This document shows positions 23,205 to 31,827 of a DNA stretch of 64,000 nt, one piece after another. The stretch comes from W1P20-047 sp045118335 (lineage in GTDB: Bacteria > Actinomycetota > Coriobacteriia > Coriobacteriales > Eggerthellaceae). Under the pieces are notes generated by a model. That model saw nothing but the letters and a program-made list of their open reading frames with translations. It did no database searches and was not told where the DNA came from. Location: positions 1-64,000 of the forward strand of contig JBGUXY010000034.1 of the NCBI GenBank assembly GCA_045118335.1, written 5' to 3'. How positions within the stretch are numbered: position 1 is the first letter of the stretch; each line of letters begins with the position of its first letter. A program made the translations under genes and the position numbers.

Positions 23205-23552
23205 ATGAGTGAGAGAATTCCTGGCGATCTGCATGTCGCCAATGAAGTCCTGGCAGATCTCGTAGGTCATGCCATCACTAATTGCTATGGCGTGGTGGGA
23301 ATGGCTGCGCCCACGGCTGTCGACGGAATAGCCAAGTTGCTGCCGGCTTCGCGCCTGCGCCGCGGCGTGGTTGTGTCCACCGCCGAACAAGGCGTTCAGG
23401 TCGATGTCCATGTCATCATCGAATACGGGACGAACATCAACGTGGTCTCCCAGAACGTGATCGAAGCGGTGACCTTTGCCATGACCGAATACGCCCAAGT
23501 TCCCCTGGCTGGCGTGAACGTGCACGTGGAAGGCGTGAAGGTCCGCCGTTAG
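23205..23552 (+). CDS. Asp23/Gls24 family envelope stress response protein
   Basis: A 115-residue Asp23/Gls24-family protein. It has the typical NEVLADLVGHAI...YGVVGMA opening, then VDVHVIIEYGTNINVVSQNVIEAVTFAM. Small Asp23-like proteins of this size are encoded immediately before fakA in many Gram-positive bacteria, as here (74-bp gap). They are linked to membrane or fatty-acid homeostasis, but the molecular role is not settled. The start at 23205 follows AAAGGAAAG. Confidence 0.93.
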   Translation: MSERIPGDLHVANEVLADLVGHAITNCYGVVGMAAPTAVDGIAKLLPASRLRRGVVVSTAEQGVQVDVHVIIEYGTNINVVSQNVIEAVTFAMTEYAQVPLAGVNVHVEGVKVRR

Positions 23553-23626
23553 CATCGCCGTGCGCGGACGGTTCCTTTGGACTGTGATACGCGCATGCTC
23601 ACATCAATCGAGGAGTAACGTTCAAC

Positions 23627-25255
23627 ATGTCAGATACTTATACGACCAAAGAGATCGTCAATGCCATTGCGCATGCCAGCGCAACGCTCACCGATAGGAA
23701 AGACGAGGTCAACCGTCTCAACGTGTTCCCCGTTCCCGATGGCGACACCGGCACCAACATGTCGCTGACGGTGAAGTCCGTGGTCGACAACCTCTCGAAC
23801 CTTCCCGCGGATGCCTCGAAGGCAGATATCCGCAGGTCCATTACAAACGGAGCCCTCATGGGTGCCCGGGGCAACTCCGGCGTCATCACGTCGCAGATAC
23901 TACGCGGTCTGTGCGAGGGCGCCGCCAAATGCGAGCAATTCGACGTCGATGCGCTCGATGCCGTGTTCGACTCTGCGGTGGAGACGGCATTCCGTGCGGT
24001 GCGCAAGCCGGTCGAGGGCACGATTCTCACCGTTTTGCGTGATACCGCCCTTGCTGCGCGCAAGGCTCGCAAGCGCAAGTTCTCCATGGACGAAGCCCTG
24101 TCCTTCGTCGTCAGCGAAGCATACGAATCGGTGCAGCGCACGCCCGAGCTGTTGCCCGTGCTCAAGGAAAACGGCGTCGTCGATGCCGGCGGTTACGGGC
24201 TGGCGATTCTCGTCGATGCGTTCGCGGCTTCGCTTTTGGGCAAGGACCGCACGGTAGGCGACGAGCTGAACATCGGCGGTTCGGCTGCCCCGAAGGTCGA
24301 AATCGAGCACATCAACGACTGGGAAGGTTCAGAGTTTCGCTATTGCAACGAGTTCCTGGTCGATTCCGACACGCTCGACCCGCAGGAGGCGCTCGATTTC
24401 CTTGCAACGATGGGCGACTGCGAGCTATGCGTGGGCGCAAACCCCAAGTTCAAAGTGCATGTGCATTCGAACCATCCCGACCAGGTGCTCGCTTACTTCC
24501 TAGAGCGTGGGCAGATCTTCGAGGTGTTCATCCACAACATGGACCTGCAGGCTGTCGAGCGCAACGAGAAGCTGATTGAGGAAAAGGGCGAACGCAAGCC
24601 CCTGGGTTTCGTGGCCGTGGCCGCAGGAGAGGGCAATGCGAGGATCTTGGAAAGCCTGGGAGTAGACGTTGTCGTCTCCGGTGGGCAGACGATGAACCCC
24701 TCCACGAAGGACCTGCTCGACGCCGTGAACGCGGTCAACGCCGAGTCGGTGATTATCCTGCCCAACAACAAGAACATCATCATGGCCGCCCAAAGCTGCG
24801 TGGAAGTCTCCGACACCCCGTGTGCCGTCGTGCCGAGCCGAAGCGTGCCACAGGCTTTCGCCGCGATGTTCGAAGTCGATCCGGAAGCATCGATTGAGGA
24901 CAACGTCGAGGCGATGACAGCTGCGCTCGACCAGGTGCGCACCGGCGAGGTGACCACTGCCATCAAGGATGCAAAGGACGCCCACGGCAATCCCATCAAG
25001 GATGGCGATGTGATCGGCATTGCCGATGATTCCATCGAGGCTATCGGTCAGTCGATCGAGGAAGTTGCCATGGCGCTGCTCGAGTTCATGGAAGCCGGAG
25101 ATGCCGATACGCTTACCCTGCTCGCAGGGGCCGATATGGACGACGACCGTTTCCAGGAGCTCGTAGAGCGCATCGAAGGGGTCTACGAAGACCTCGAGAT
25201 CGACGCCCATCGAGGTGAGCAGCCCCTTTATCCCCTCGTCATGTCGGTGGAATAG
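23627..25255 (+). CDS. fakA: Fatty acid kinase catalytic subunit FakA (DAK2 domain, YloV family)
   Basis: A 542-residue protein. The N-terminal DAK2 nucleotide-binding domain (about residues 1-200) has the metal-binding NVFPVPDGDTGTNM motif and GARGNSGVI. The middle and C-terminal parts have the YloV/FakA layout that recruits FakB. The enzyme phosphorylates FakB-bound fatty acids, feeding acyl-phosphate to PlsX/PlsY; plsX is 6.6 kb downstream in this window. The start at 23627 has AGGAG upstream. recG follows after 25 bp. Confidence 0.93.
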   Translation: MSDTYTTKEIVNAIAHASATLTDRKDEVNRLNVFPVPDGDTGTNMSLTVKSVVDNLSNLPADASKADIRRSITNGALMGARGNSGVITSQILRGLCEGAAKCEQFDVDALDAVFDSAVETAFRAVRKPVEGTILTVLRDTALAARKARKRKFSMDEALSFVVSEAYESVQRTPELLPVLKENGVVDAGGYGLAILVDAFAASLLGKDRTVGDELNIGGSAAPKVEIEHINDWEGSEFRYCNEFLVDSDTLDPQEALDFLATMGDCELCVGANPKFKVHVHSNHPDQVLAYFLERGQIFEVFIHNMDLQAVERNEKLIEEKGERKPLGFVAVAAGEGNARILESLGVDVVVSGGQTMNPSTKDLLDAVNAVNAESVIILPNNKNIIMAAQSCVEVSDTPCAVVPSRSVPQAFAAMFEVDPEASIEDNVEAMTAALDQVRTGEVTTAIKDAKDAHGNPIKDGDVIGIADDSIEAIGQSIEEVAMALLEFMEAGDADTLTLLAGADMDDDRFQELVERIEGVYEDLEIDAHRGEQPLYPLVMSVE

Positions 25256-25280
25256 GGCACGGCGGGCTTACCGTTCACGT

Positions 25281-27518
25281 ATGAGTGGCGGGAAACACAA
25301 CAGCAACGGCAAGGCGGTCCGGGGCGCGAACCCCGACCGCCTTGCGGCTTCTCTGGCGTTAGACGGCAGCGTGACGAAGGTTCGGGCGGTTTCGGGTGCC
25401 CGAGCGGCAGCTTTGGGGAAGATGGGCATCCGCACGCTACGCGATCTGGTCACCCACTTCCCACGCCGCTACATCGACATGAGCGCGGTGAGCACCATCG
25501 CGCAGGCTCAGATCGGGCAGTCGTGCACCATCGTGGCCGAGGTGTTCGAGGTGAAGCTCAAGCAGCCTAAGCGCAATTTGAGTCTGGTAGAGGTCACGCT
25601 CAACGATGGAACCGACACCATGATCGTGACGTGTTTCCGCCAACCATGGCTTGCAAATCGCCTCCAACGCGGAGACCGGCTCGCCGTTTCAGGGAAGGTC
25701 GAGTTCAACTACGAGTTCAAGCGCATGACCAATCCGTTCATGGAGGACGTGGCACAGGGGGGTGATGCCTCTGGCATGATCGTGCCCGTGCATCCTGCCA
25801 CGGAAAAGGTGAACACGGCTTGGATGCGCAGGTTGGTGTCGAACGCTTTGGAGGAATGCATCGGGCTCGAGGACCCACTTCCGCTCGATTTGCGCTTGCG
25901 GTACCGATTGATGAGTCGGCAATGCGCCTTGCGGGTCATCCATTTTCCCACGTCGATGGACGAAGTGGGACAAGCGCGCAGGAGGTTGGCATACGAGGAG
26001 CTGTTGTTGCTGGAGTTACATCTGATGATGCGCAGCCAGGCGGGAGGCGAAGGCGGATACGTGCAGCATGTAACCGACGGCCCCTGCTCGAAGGCCCTTT
26101 TCGCGGCATTGCCGTTTCGCCTCACCGACGAGCAGGAGCAGGCTCGCTGTCGCATCTTGGAGGCCATGGCGGCTCCCCGTCGCGCGAACCACATGCTGTT
26201 GGGAGACGTGGGCACGGGCAAGACGGTGGTTGCCGCATTTGCCTTGGCGGCAGCGGCCGACACCGGCACTCAGGCACTCATGATGGCGCCCACCGAAGTG
26301 CTCGCCCAGCAATACGGCAGCAAGGTGGGCCCCTTGCTCGACGAAGCGGGCGTTCGCTGGGCCCTGCTCACGGGTTCCACGTCGCCAGCCGATAGGGAGG
26401 CCATCTGCGCTAGCCTGCGCTCGGGCGAGCTTACCGTGCTCTTCGGGACGCATGCATTGCTCGAGCCCGATGTCGTGGCTTCTCGGTGCAGCATCGTCGT
26501 CATCGACGAGCAGCAGCGTTTCGGGGTGGAGCAGCGTGGCGCCCTCGTGGCGAAGGGGTGCCATGCCGATGCGCTCTCGCTTACCGCAACGCCCATACCC
26601 CGGTCCTTGGCATTGGCGCTGTATGGCGACATGACCTTGTCCTACATACGCCATCGCCCGGGCAACATGAAGCCTGCGGTCACGAAGGCGTATTCATACG
26701 CTCAGAGCGGCGAGGCGTACGAGGTCGCCCTGGAAGAGCTTGCCTTGGGAAGGCAGGTGTATGTGGTGTGCCCGCTGGTCGGCGATGCCAAGACGCCTTC
26801 GAAGGGCGGCAAAGCCGACGGATCCGACGAGGGGGAAGACGATTACGCTTTTGCCGGCATAGCGATCGAGCAGGCGGGGGACTACGTAGAGGGCAACGTG
26901 CGCGCCGCCTTGCAACATGCCGACTACCTGCAGGAAAAGGTGTTCTGCGGTTACAAGGTAGCCGTGCTGCACGGCAAGATGAAAAGTGCCGAAAAGCAGG
27001 CGGTCATGCAGGATTTCAGGGAAAACCGCGTGCAGGTGCTCGTTTCCACAACCGTCATCGAGGTGGGCGTCGATGTTGCCGGTGCAACGGTGATGATCGT
27101 GGAGGACGCCGACCGTTTCGGGCTCGCCCAGTTGCACCAGCTGCGTGGGCGCGTTGGGCGTGGTTCCCATCGCGGGTACACATGCCTGGTTTCGGGGACG
27201 AAGGCGCCTGCCGCCTTGGAACGCCTTGCTGCCATGGAGCGCACCGACGATGGGTTCGAGTTGGCGGAATACGACCTGTCTTTGCGTCGCGAGGGCGATA
27301 TCCTGGGAAACCGTCAGCATGGCGCATCGGTGCTGAAGCTCGTGAACGTGGTTCGCGACAGTGCCATCGTGGAAGTGGCGCACGCCGATGCCGCCGAGTT
27401 GCTGGAAAGCGACCCGGGCTTGCGCCTTCCCGAACACCAGGCGCTGCGCTACGAGTTGGCACGCGTCTTTGCCCAGGAAAGCGAAAGGCAGGCGGGGAAT
27501 GCGCATCATAGCCGGTGA
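25281..27518 (+). CDS. recG: ATP-dependent DNA helicase RecG
   Basis: RecG, 745 residues, remodels stalled replication forks and Holliday junctions. The N-terminal wedge/OB domain (RRYIDMSAVSTIAQA...) is followed by the helicase core: Walker A LLGDVGTGKTVVA, the DEQQ box in VVIDEQQRFGVEQR, SLTATPIPRSLAL, and the QLHQLRGRVGRG motif VI. A Lys/Gly/Asp-rich insert (SKGGKADGSDEGEDD) sits early in the second RecA domain. The start at ATG 25281 is chosen because upstream codons only shadow the fakA end. The 3' end overlaps rsmD by 20 nt. Confidence 0.96.
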   Translation: MSGGKHNSNGKAVRGANPDRLAASLALDGSVTKVRAVSGARAAALGKMGIRTLRDLVTHFPRRYIDMSAVSTIAQAQIGQSCTIVAEVFEVKLKQPKRNLSLVEVTLNDGTDTMIVTCFRQPWLANRLQRGDRLAVSGKVEFNYEFKRMTNPFMEDVAQGGDASGMIVPVHPATEKVNTAWMRRLVSNALEECIGLEDPLPLDLRLRYRLMSRQCALRVIHFPTSMDEVGQARRRLAYEELLLLELHLMMRSQAGGEGGYVQHVTDGPCSKALFAALPFRLTDEQEQARCRILEAMAAPRRANHMLLGDVGTGKTVVAAFALAAAADTGTQALMMAPTEVLAQQYGSKVGPLLDEAGVRWALLTGSTSPADREAICASLRSGELTVLFGTHALLEPDVVASRCSIVVIDEQQRFGVEQRGALVAKGCHADALSLTATPIPRSLALALYGDMTLSYIRHRPGNMKPAVTKAYSYAQSGEAYEVALEELALGRQVYVVCPLVGDAKTPSKGGKADGSDEGEDDYAFAGIAIEQAGDYVEGNVRAALQHADYLQEKVFCGYKVAVLHGKMKSAEKQAVMQDFRENRVQVLVSTTVIEVGVDVAGATVMIVEDADRFGLAQLHQLRGRVGRGSHRGYTCLVSGTKAPAALERLAAMERTDDGFELAEYDLSLRREGDILGNRQHGASVLKLVNVVRDSAIVEVAHADAAELLESDPGLRLPEHQALRYELARVFAQESERQAGNAHHSR

Positions 27519-28077
27519 GTACCGGGGCCGAACGCTTAAGGCCCCGAAGGGAAACGCCACGCGGCCAACCGTCGACCGCGTGCGCGAGTCTCTCATGAGC
27601 TCGATCCTTTCGGCTCGCGGAAACTGGGACGGTGCCGTGGTGCTCGACTTGTTCGCAGGCAGCGGCGCGCTGGGGTTGGAGGCGTTGTCCCGTGGGGCGC
27701 GATTCGCATGCTTTTGCGAGAAGCACCCACCTGCACTTGAAGCGCTGCGTTCCAACACCGCCATGGCCGATGCGGGGCGGGCGCGCATCATGCGGGGGGA
27801 CGTGACGAAGCGCCTGCCCGCGCCTCCTGCGGGAAGCGCATTCGACCTGGTGTTTCTGGACCCGCCGTACGCCATGCCGGCAGGGGATGTGGCTTCGCTG
27901 CTCGCGAGGTTGGGTCGTGCGGGCTCGCTTTCGCCCGATGCGATCGTTTCCTATGAACACGACGCTTCCAAAGATCCTCTGCAGGATGCGGGCTTTCTTT
28001 CGCTACAATTGCACCAGGTCGCGCGAAAGACATTCGGCGCGACGGTGGTGGACCTGTTCAGGATTGGTGAGTCATGA
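27499..28077 (+). CDS. rsmD: 16S rRNA (guanine-N2) methyltransferase RsmD
   Basis: RsmD, 192 residues, methylates G966 (E. coli numbering) of 16S rRNA. It starts MRIIAGEYRGRTL, the usual N-terminus. It has the SAM-binding motif VLDLFAGSGALGLEALSRG and the catalytic DPPY in LVFLDPPYA. Its start lies within recG, and its stop overlaps the coaD start by 4 nt (ATGA), so recG-rsmD-coaD are one transcriptional unit. Confidence 0.95.
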   Translation: MRIIAGEYRGRTLKAPKGNATRPTVDRVRESLMSSILSARGNWDGAVVLDLFAGSGALGLEALSRGARFACFCEKHPPALEALRSNTAMADAGRARIMRGDVTKRLPAPPAGSAFDLVFLDPPYAMPAGDVASLLARLGRAGSLSPDAIVSYEHDASKDPLQDAGFLSLQLHQVARKTFGATVVDLFRIGES

Positions 28078-28574
28078 GAAAAGCAGTAGTACCGGGAACA
28101 TTCGACCCCATTACATTGGGGCATATCGACGTCATCAACCGAGCAGCCCAGATATTCGACGAAGTGGTCGTCGGCGTGGCCGAATCGGCTGGGAAGGGTC
28201 CCAAGGGGCCGCTGTTCACCTTGGAGCAGCGCGTCGAGCTCGTGCGCGAGTCCACCGCACACCTGGAAAACGTGACGGTGCAACCGTTTGGAGGGCTGCT
28301 GGTGGCCTTCGCAAGGCAGGTGGGGGCCATGGCGTTGGTGAAGGGGCTGCGCGCCATCACCGACTTCGAGTACGAGTTCCAGATGACTGCCATGAACTAC
28401 CAGATCGACCAGGAAATCGAGACGGTGTTCATCATGTCCACCCCACAGAACATGTACCTCTCCTCGTCGATCGTGCGCGAGTTGGCCATGTTTGGGGGAA
28501 AGTTCGAATCGTTCGTGACGCCTTGCGTCTACCGGGCACTGTGCGAAAAGTACGGCGAGCCGTATGTGGGCTAG
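28074..28574 (+). CDS. coaD: Pantetheine-phosphate adenylyltransferase
   Basis: CoaD, 166 residues, makes dephospho-CoA from phosphopantetheine and ATP. It has the nucleotidyl-transferase T/HxGH motif in GTFDPITLGHIDVI and the C-terminal SSSIVRE segment that binds ATP, with NYQID and KGLRAITDFEYE between. Length and motifs are standard. It is coupled to rsmD by an ATGA overlap and ends the recG operon. Confidence 0.97.
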   Translation: MRKAVVPGTFDPITLGHIDVINRAAQIFDEVVVGVAESAGKGPKGPLFTLEQRVELVRESTAHLENVTVQPFGGLLVAFARQVGAMALVKGLRAITDFEYEFQMTAMNYQIDQEIETVFIMSTPQNMYLSSSIVRELAMFGGKFESFVTPCVYRALCEKYGEPYVG

Positions 28575-28722
28575 CCTGCCTGCGCGTTTGAAGCGTGGTC
28601 GAATTGGGGTCCGTCAAACGGCAAGATGCGGCGATTTTGCTTCGTTTAACCGTCGAGAGCTGGTGAAATGACATGTTATTGTGCATGTACGGTGAATCGA
28701 AGTGTTTCATGTAAGATGGGCA

Positions 28723-28731
28723 TGCTAGAAT
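28723..28731 (+). promoter_or_regulatory. Extended -10 promoter of the coiled-coil gene
   Basis: TGCTAGAAT (28723-28731) lies 64 bp before the start at 28795, in a 220-bp gap. The same nonamer occurs before prfA. An imperfect dyad, ACATG-n8-CATGT (28671-28688), lies upstream. Confidence 0.5.
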
Positions 28732-28794
28732 ATGTTGAATCTGCTGCGTGTTCAGCTCATGCAGCGCTGTAATGTACACTTCGGAAGGATGAAC

Positions 28795-29265
28795 ATGGAC
28801 GAAACAGGGGTCTTGGGATTAATCGAGGAACTGTCGATTCTGCTGGAAGATTCCAAGCCGGTTTTTGGCAAGAGCAACATGCGTCAGGTGGATGTTGCTG
28901 CCGCGTTCGAGATTCTAGATGATATCCGTGACACGTTCCCGAGCGAATTCGCGCAGTCGCGTCAGATCGTGCGTGAACGTCAGAGCTTGCTCGACGATGC
29001 CGAGGCGGAAGCGAATCGCATGATCGAAGACGCACGCGGTCAGGCCATGACCATTGCGAGCGAGCAGGAAATCGTGCGCATCTCCCAGCAGCAGGCCGAC
29101 AGCATCTTGGCTGAGGCTCGCGAACTCGAGCGCCAGACCCGCGCCGGTGCTGAAGACTACGCCGATGAGGTCTTCGGCCATGTCGAGAGCAGCCTCGACA
29201 CGTTGCTTTCCAACGTTCGTCGTTGCCGTGACCGGCTGAATTCCAATTCGCTTTCCGGTCGATAG
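28795..29265 (+). CDS. Coiled-coil protein of unknown function (ATP synthase b-subunit/DivIVA-like helix)
   Basis: A 156-residue soluble protein. The central part (about 45-135) is a long charged helix with heptad spacing (QSLLDDAEAEANRMIEDARGQA and following), which automated tools often call ATPase or ATP synthase subunit B. No transmembrane segment is present, so it is not the real F0 b subunit. Similar proteins sit between coaD and DUF177 in relatives, suggesting a conserved cytosolic scaffold. I start at ATG 28795 (GGAAGG six bases upstream). ATG 28789 is too close to it. Confidence 0.8.
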   Translation: MDETGVLGLIEELSILLEDSKPVFGKSNMRQVDVAAAFEILDDIRDTFPSEFAQSRQIVRERQSLLDDAEAEANRMIEDARGQAMTIASEQEIVRISQQQADSILAEARELERQTRAGAEDYADEVFGHVESSLDTLLSNVRRCRDRLNSNSLSGR

Positions 29266-29269
29266 GCAT

Positions 29270-29827
29270 ATGGAACCCACGAAGATTCTCGTAGCGCCAG
29301 AGCTCTTCGCACCCGCGGAGAGCTCTTCGTTTGCGGGTGAGTATTCATTGTCGCAGTTGCAGGTGGGTCCGGACGCATATATGTTCGACGATCCGCTTCG
29401 CTGGGACGTGAGCATTACCAATACAGGCGGGGCCCTGCTGGTGTCGGGGACCGTTCGGGGCAAAGGCACGACGGAGTGCGCTCGGTGCCTGGACAATTTC
29501 GATTTGGACATATGCGGCGATGTCGAGGGCTTCTTCGTCATCGAGGAAGAAGCCCGCCCGGAAGACATGGACGAAGACGAGTTCGATTTCCTTCCCGAAG
29601 ACCACGTTATCGACCTGGAGCCCCTGTTACGGGCGGCCATCCTGGTCGATGTCCCGCTGAAGCCGCTGTGCCGTGACGATTGCCGGGGCATCTGCCCGGA
29701 TTGCGGGGCGAACCTCAACGTAGGGCAGTGCGGATGCGCTTTGGAACGCGAGCGGCAAGCCGCCGAAGATCAAGCCGCGAGCAATCCGTTCGCAGCCTTG
29801 GCGCAGCTGAAGTTCGATGAAGACTAG
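29270..29827 (+). CDS. DUF177 (YceD) family protein with zinc-binding cysteines
   Basis: A 185-residue YceD/DUF177 protein. Recognisable parts are the ECARCLDNF motif, the acidic middle (EDMDEDEFDFLPEDHVIDLEP) and the Cys-rich C-terminus CRDDCRGICPDCGANLN with GQCGC, which probably binds zinc. YceD is normally followed directly by rpmF and plsX and is linked to rRNA or ribosome assembly. Here a glutamate-cysteine ligase gene is interposed before rpmF. Confidence 0.93.
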   Translation: MEPTKILVAPELFAPAESSSFAGEYSLSQLQVGPDAYMFDDPLRWDVSITNTGGALLVSGTVRGKGTTECARCLDNFDLDICGDVEGFFVIEEEARPEDMDEDEFDFLPEDHVIDLEPLLRAAILVDVPLKPLCRDDCRGICPDCGANLNVGQCGCALERERQAAEDQAASNPFAALAQLKFDED

Positions 29828-30008
29828 ACCATCGATTTGCTTTTGCGCGGCAATGGAGCATGTCTTGGGGAGAGCGCTTTCGAGGTTGACGTATCGTGCG
29901 TATGATGCGTTTGCGTTCGCCATGAAACTGTTACTAGCACGATGATTGGTTCAACGCTAGTATGGGCGATACGACGTTGAAGATGCGCTGTGGACAAGGG
30001 GGTAGGGA

Positions 30009-31277
30009 ATGCAGCCTTGCCGTGAGCAGAACCTGCAGCTAATCGAAGACTATCTGCGAAGTGGATGCAAGGGCGAAGGCGAGCCCTTGCGCTTGGGTGT
30101 GGAGATGGAGCACACGCTCGTGCATGTGGACGGGCGCCCCGTGTCGTATTCCGAATCCGGTGGCGTTCGGGACCTGCTCGAGCGCATGAGCGTCTACTAC
30201 GATGTGCGCAGCGAGGAGCAGGGCAACATCGTGGGCTTGGCTAGAAATCGGGAAAACATCACCATCGAACCTGCCGCGCAGGTAGAGATAAGCGCTGGCC
30301 CCTTCCAGACAGTGGGAGAATTCGTTGCCGCCTACGAGGATTTCCGAAGCCGCCTCGACCCCGAGCTCGAGGCGCTCGGCCTGGAAGCGCCACTGACGGG
30401 TTACAACCCAGTGGCTTGCGCGCTCGACTTGGAACTGATTCCGAAGTTTCGCTATCGCAGCATGAACGGATATCTGGGCGACATCAGCCCATACGGTCCC
30501 CGCATGATGCGATGCACCACATCGCTTCAGGTGTCCATAGACTTCATCAGCGAAGCTGATGCCTCACGCAAGATGCGCCTAGCCAACATCCTGGTACCTT
30601 TTTTCGCGCTCATCACCGACAACGTTCCGGTGTTCGAGGGCCAGCCCAACGACGTGCACGCCATGCGGATGCGCGTGTGGGAAGACGTCGATCCCGATCG
30701 ATGCAACATCGTTCCGGGAAGCGCGGACCCCGGTTTCACCTTCCGTGACTATGCGAACTACATCCTCGACGTGCCCGCCATCTTGGTGCCCGACGTTGGA
30801 AGCAGCGAGGGCTTCCGCTATGTGGGTGCCCAGACCTTTGGCGATGTATACGCAGACCGCGTGATGACGCACGCCGAGCTGGAGCACGCCCTTTCCATGG
30901 AATGGCCAGACAACCGCTTGAAGACATACGTTGAGATACGCCCCGCTGACGCCATGCCGCTACCGTATGCTGCCGCATACGTCGCCTTGTTGAAGGGCTT
31001 GTTCTACTGCCGGGCTAACCTCGATGCTCTCGATGAGGCATTTGCGGATGTGCGCCACCTGGACGTGGAAGCAGCGAAGTGGAAGGTCATCTTCGACGGC
31101 TTCGAGGCGCGCGCATATCGCAGGATCGCGCGTGAGTGGGTGGACTGGCTCTTCGACTTGGCCCATGCAGGCCTCGATGCGGAAGAAGTCGTCTACCTGG
31201 AGCCGCTGGAAACCCTAGCCCGTCAACGTCTGACTCCCCGCGAAGCCCTGCATGGGCGCCCGAGTACCGAGGCGTAG
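30009..31277 (+). CDS. Glutamate-cysteine ligase (GCS2 family)
   Basis: A 422-residue protein of the plant/actinobacterial-type glutamate-cysteine ligase family, which joins Glu and Cys through the side-chain carboxyl. Visible features are LGVEMEHTLVHVDGRPVSY (the VEMEH metal/glutamate motif), ITIEPAAQVEISAGPF, and the RCTTSLQVSIDF and YVEIRPADAMPLPYAAAYVALLKGLF segments. The usual product would be gamma-glutamylcysteine, either as a thiol itself or as a precursor. A glutathione synthetase is not adjacent. The gene has its own 181-bp upstream gap and is placed between yceD and rpmF. Confidence 0.85.
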   Translation: MQPCREQNLQLIEDYLRSGCKGEGEPLRLGVEMEHTLVHVDGRPVSYSESGGVRDLLERMSVYYDVRSEEQGNIVGLARNRENITIEPAAQVEISAGPFQTVGEFVAAYEDFRSRLDPELEALGLEAPLTGYNPVACALDLELIPKFRYRSMNGYLGDISPYGPRMMRCTTSLQVSIDFISEADASRKMRLANILVPFFALITDNVPVFEGQPNDVHAMRMRVWEDVDPDRCNIVPGSADPGFTFRDYANYILDVPAILVPDVGSSEGFRYVGAQTFGDVYADRVMTHAELEHALSMEWPDNRLKTYVEIRPADAMPLPYAAAYVALLKGLFYCRANLDALDEAFADVRHLDVEAAKWKVIFDGFEARAYRRIAREWVDWLFDLAHAGLDAEEVVYLEPLETLARQRLTPREALHGRPSTEA

Positions 31278-31343
31278 GCAAGCTCGGGCTCGCCAACTGC
31301 TCACGCATGCTTCAAATGCGTTTGTGCAGGCTGTTTGTAGGGC

Positions 31344-31372
31344 TTGCAAGTGGCAAACCCGTTCGCTAAAAT
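31344..31372 (+). promoter_or_regulatory. rpmF: rpmF promoter
   Basis: TTGCAA (31344-31349), a 17-bp spacer and TAAAAT (31367-31372) form a good sigma-70-type promoter 71 bp before the rpmF start. Confidence 0.7.
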
Positions 31373-31442
31373 ACTGCTTCGCGTGTTTTATCTGATGCTA
31401 AAAGCCAGGCTTTGCGGCCTGTTACAGTAAAAGGAGACGATC

Positions 31443-31622
31443 ATGGCAGTACCCAAACGAAAGACGGGGCGTGCTCGCTACAACGCCCGCCGTTCCGAAA
31501 ACGACAAGATCTTCGCCCCCGCGCGTTCGGTGTGCCCTCAGTGCGGCGAAGTCAAGCTGCCGCATCGCGTATGCCCGAACTGCGGCTACTATCGTGACCG
31601 CGAGGTCATCGAAACCGCATAG
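31443..31622 (+). CDS. rpmF: 50S ribosomal protein L32
   Basis: L32, 59 residues, starts MAVPKRKTGRARYNARRSEND. It has the zinc-ribbon pairs CPQC and CPNC at the middle and end, making it the zinc-binding form. The start ATG at 31443 follows AAAAGGAGA. Its own promoter and terminator make it a separate unit in front of plsX. Confidence 0.97.
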   Translation: MAVPKRKTGRARYNARRSENDKIFAPARSVCPQCGEVKLPHRVCPNCGYYRDREVIETA

Positions 31623-31648
31623 CCGAACAGGCTCAGGTTGCAGGAGGG

Positions 31649-31679
31649 TCCTCCGAACGAATTGCGTTCGGAGGATTTT
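31649..31679 (+). terminator. Terminator of rpmF
   Basis: TCCTCCGAACG (31649-31659) and CGTTCGGAGGA (31665-31675) form a perfect 11-bp stem with a 5-nt loop, followed by TTTT. Confidence 0.85.
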
Positions 31680-31738
31680 CGTGTGTTCAGATAGGGGATT
31701 GATGCTTGCCCGCCAACCGTCAATCCCGTGTTTGACGC

Positions 31739-31744
31739 TATAAT
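31739..31744 (+). promoter_or_regulatory. plsX: plsX -10 box
   Basis: A consensus TATAAT lies 84 bp before the plsX start and after the rpmF terminator. No clear -35 element is present. Confidence 0.55.
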
Positions 31745-31827
31745 GCCCAAAACTGCGCGAAGCCACGAACGCCGTTGCTGCTTCGCGCCTGGATTTCCCC
31801 AACCAGCTCTTCATGCAAGGAGACGCC

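Noticed and set aside
28795..29265. ATP synthase F0 subunit b
   Set aside because: No transmembrane segment and no other ATP synthase genes nearby; only the coiled coil is similar.
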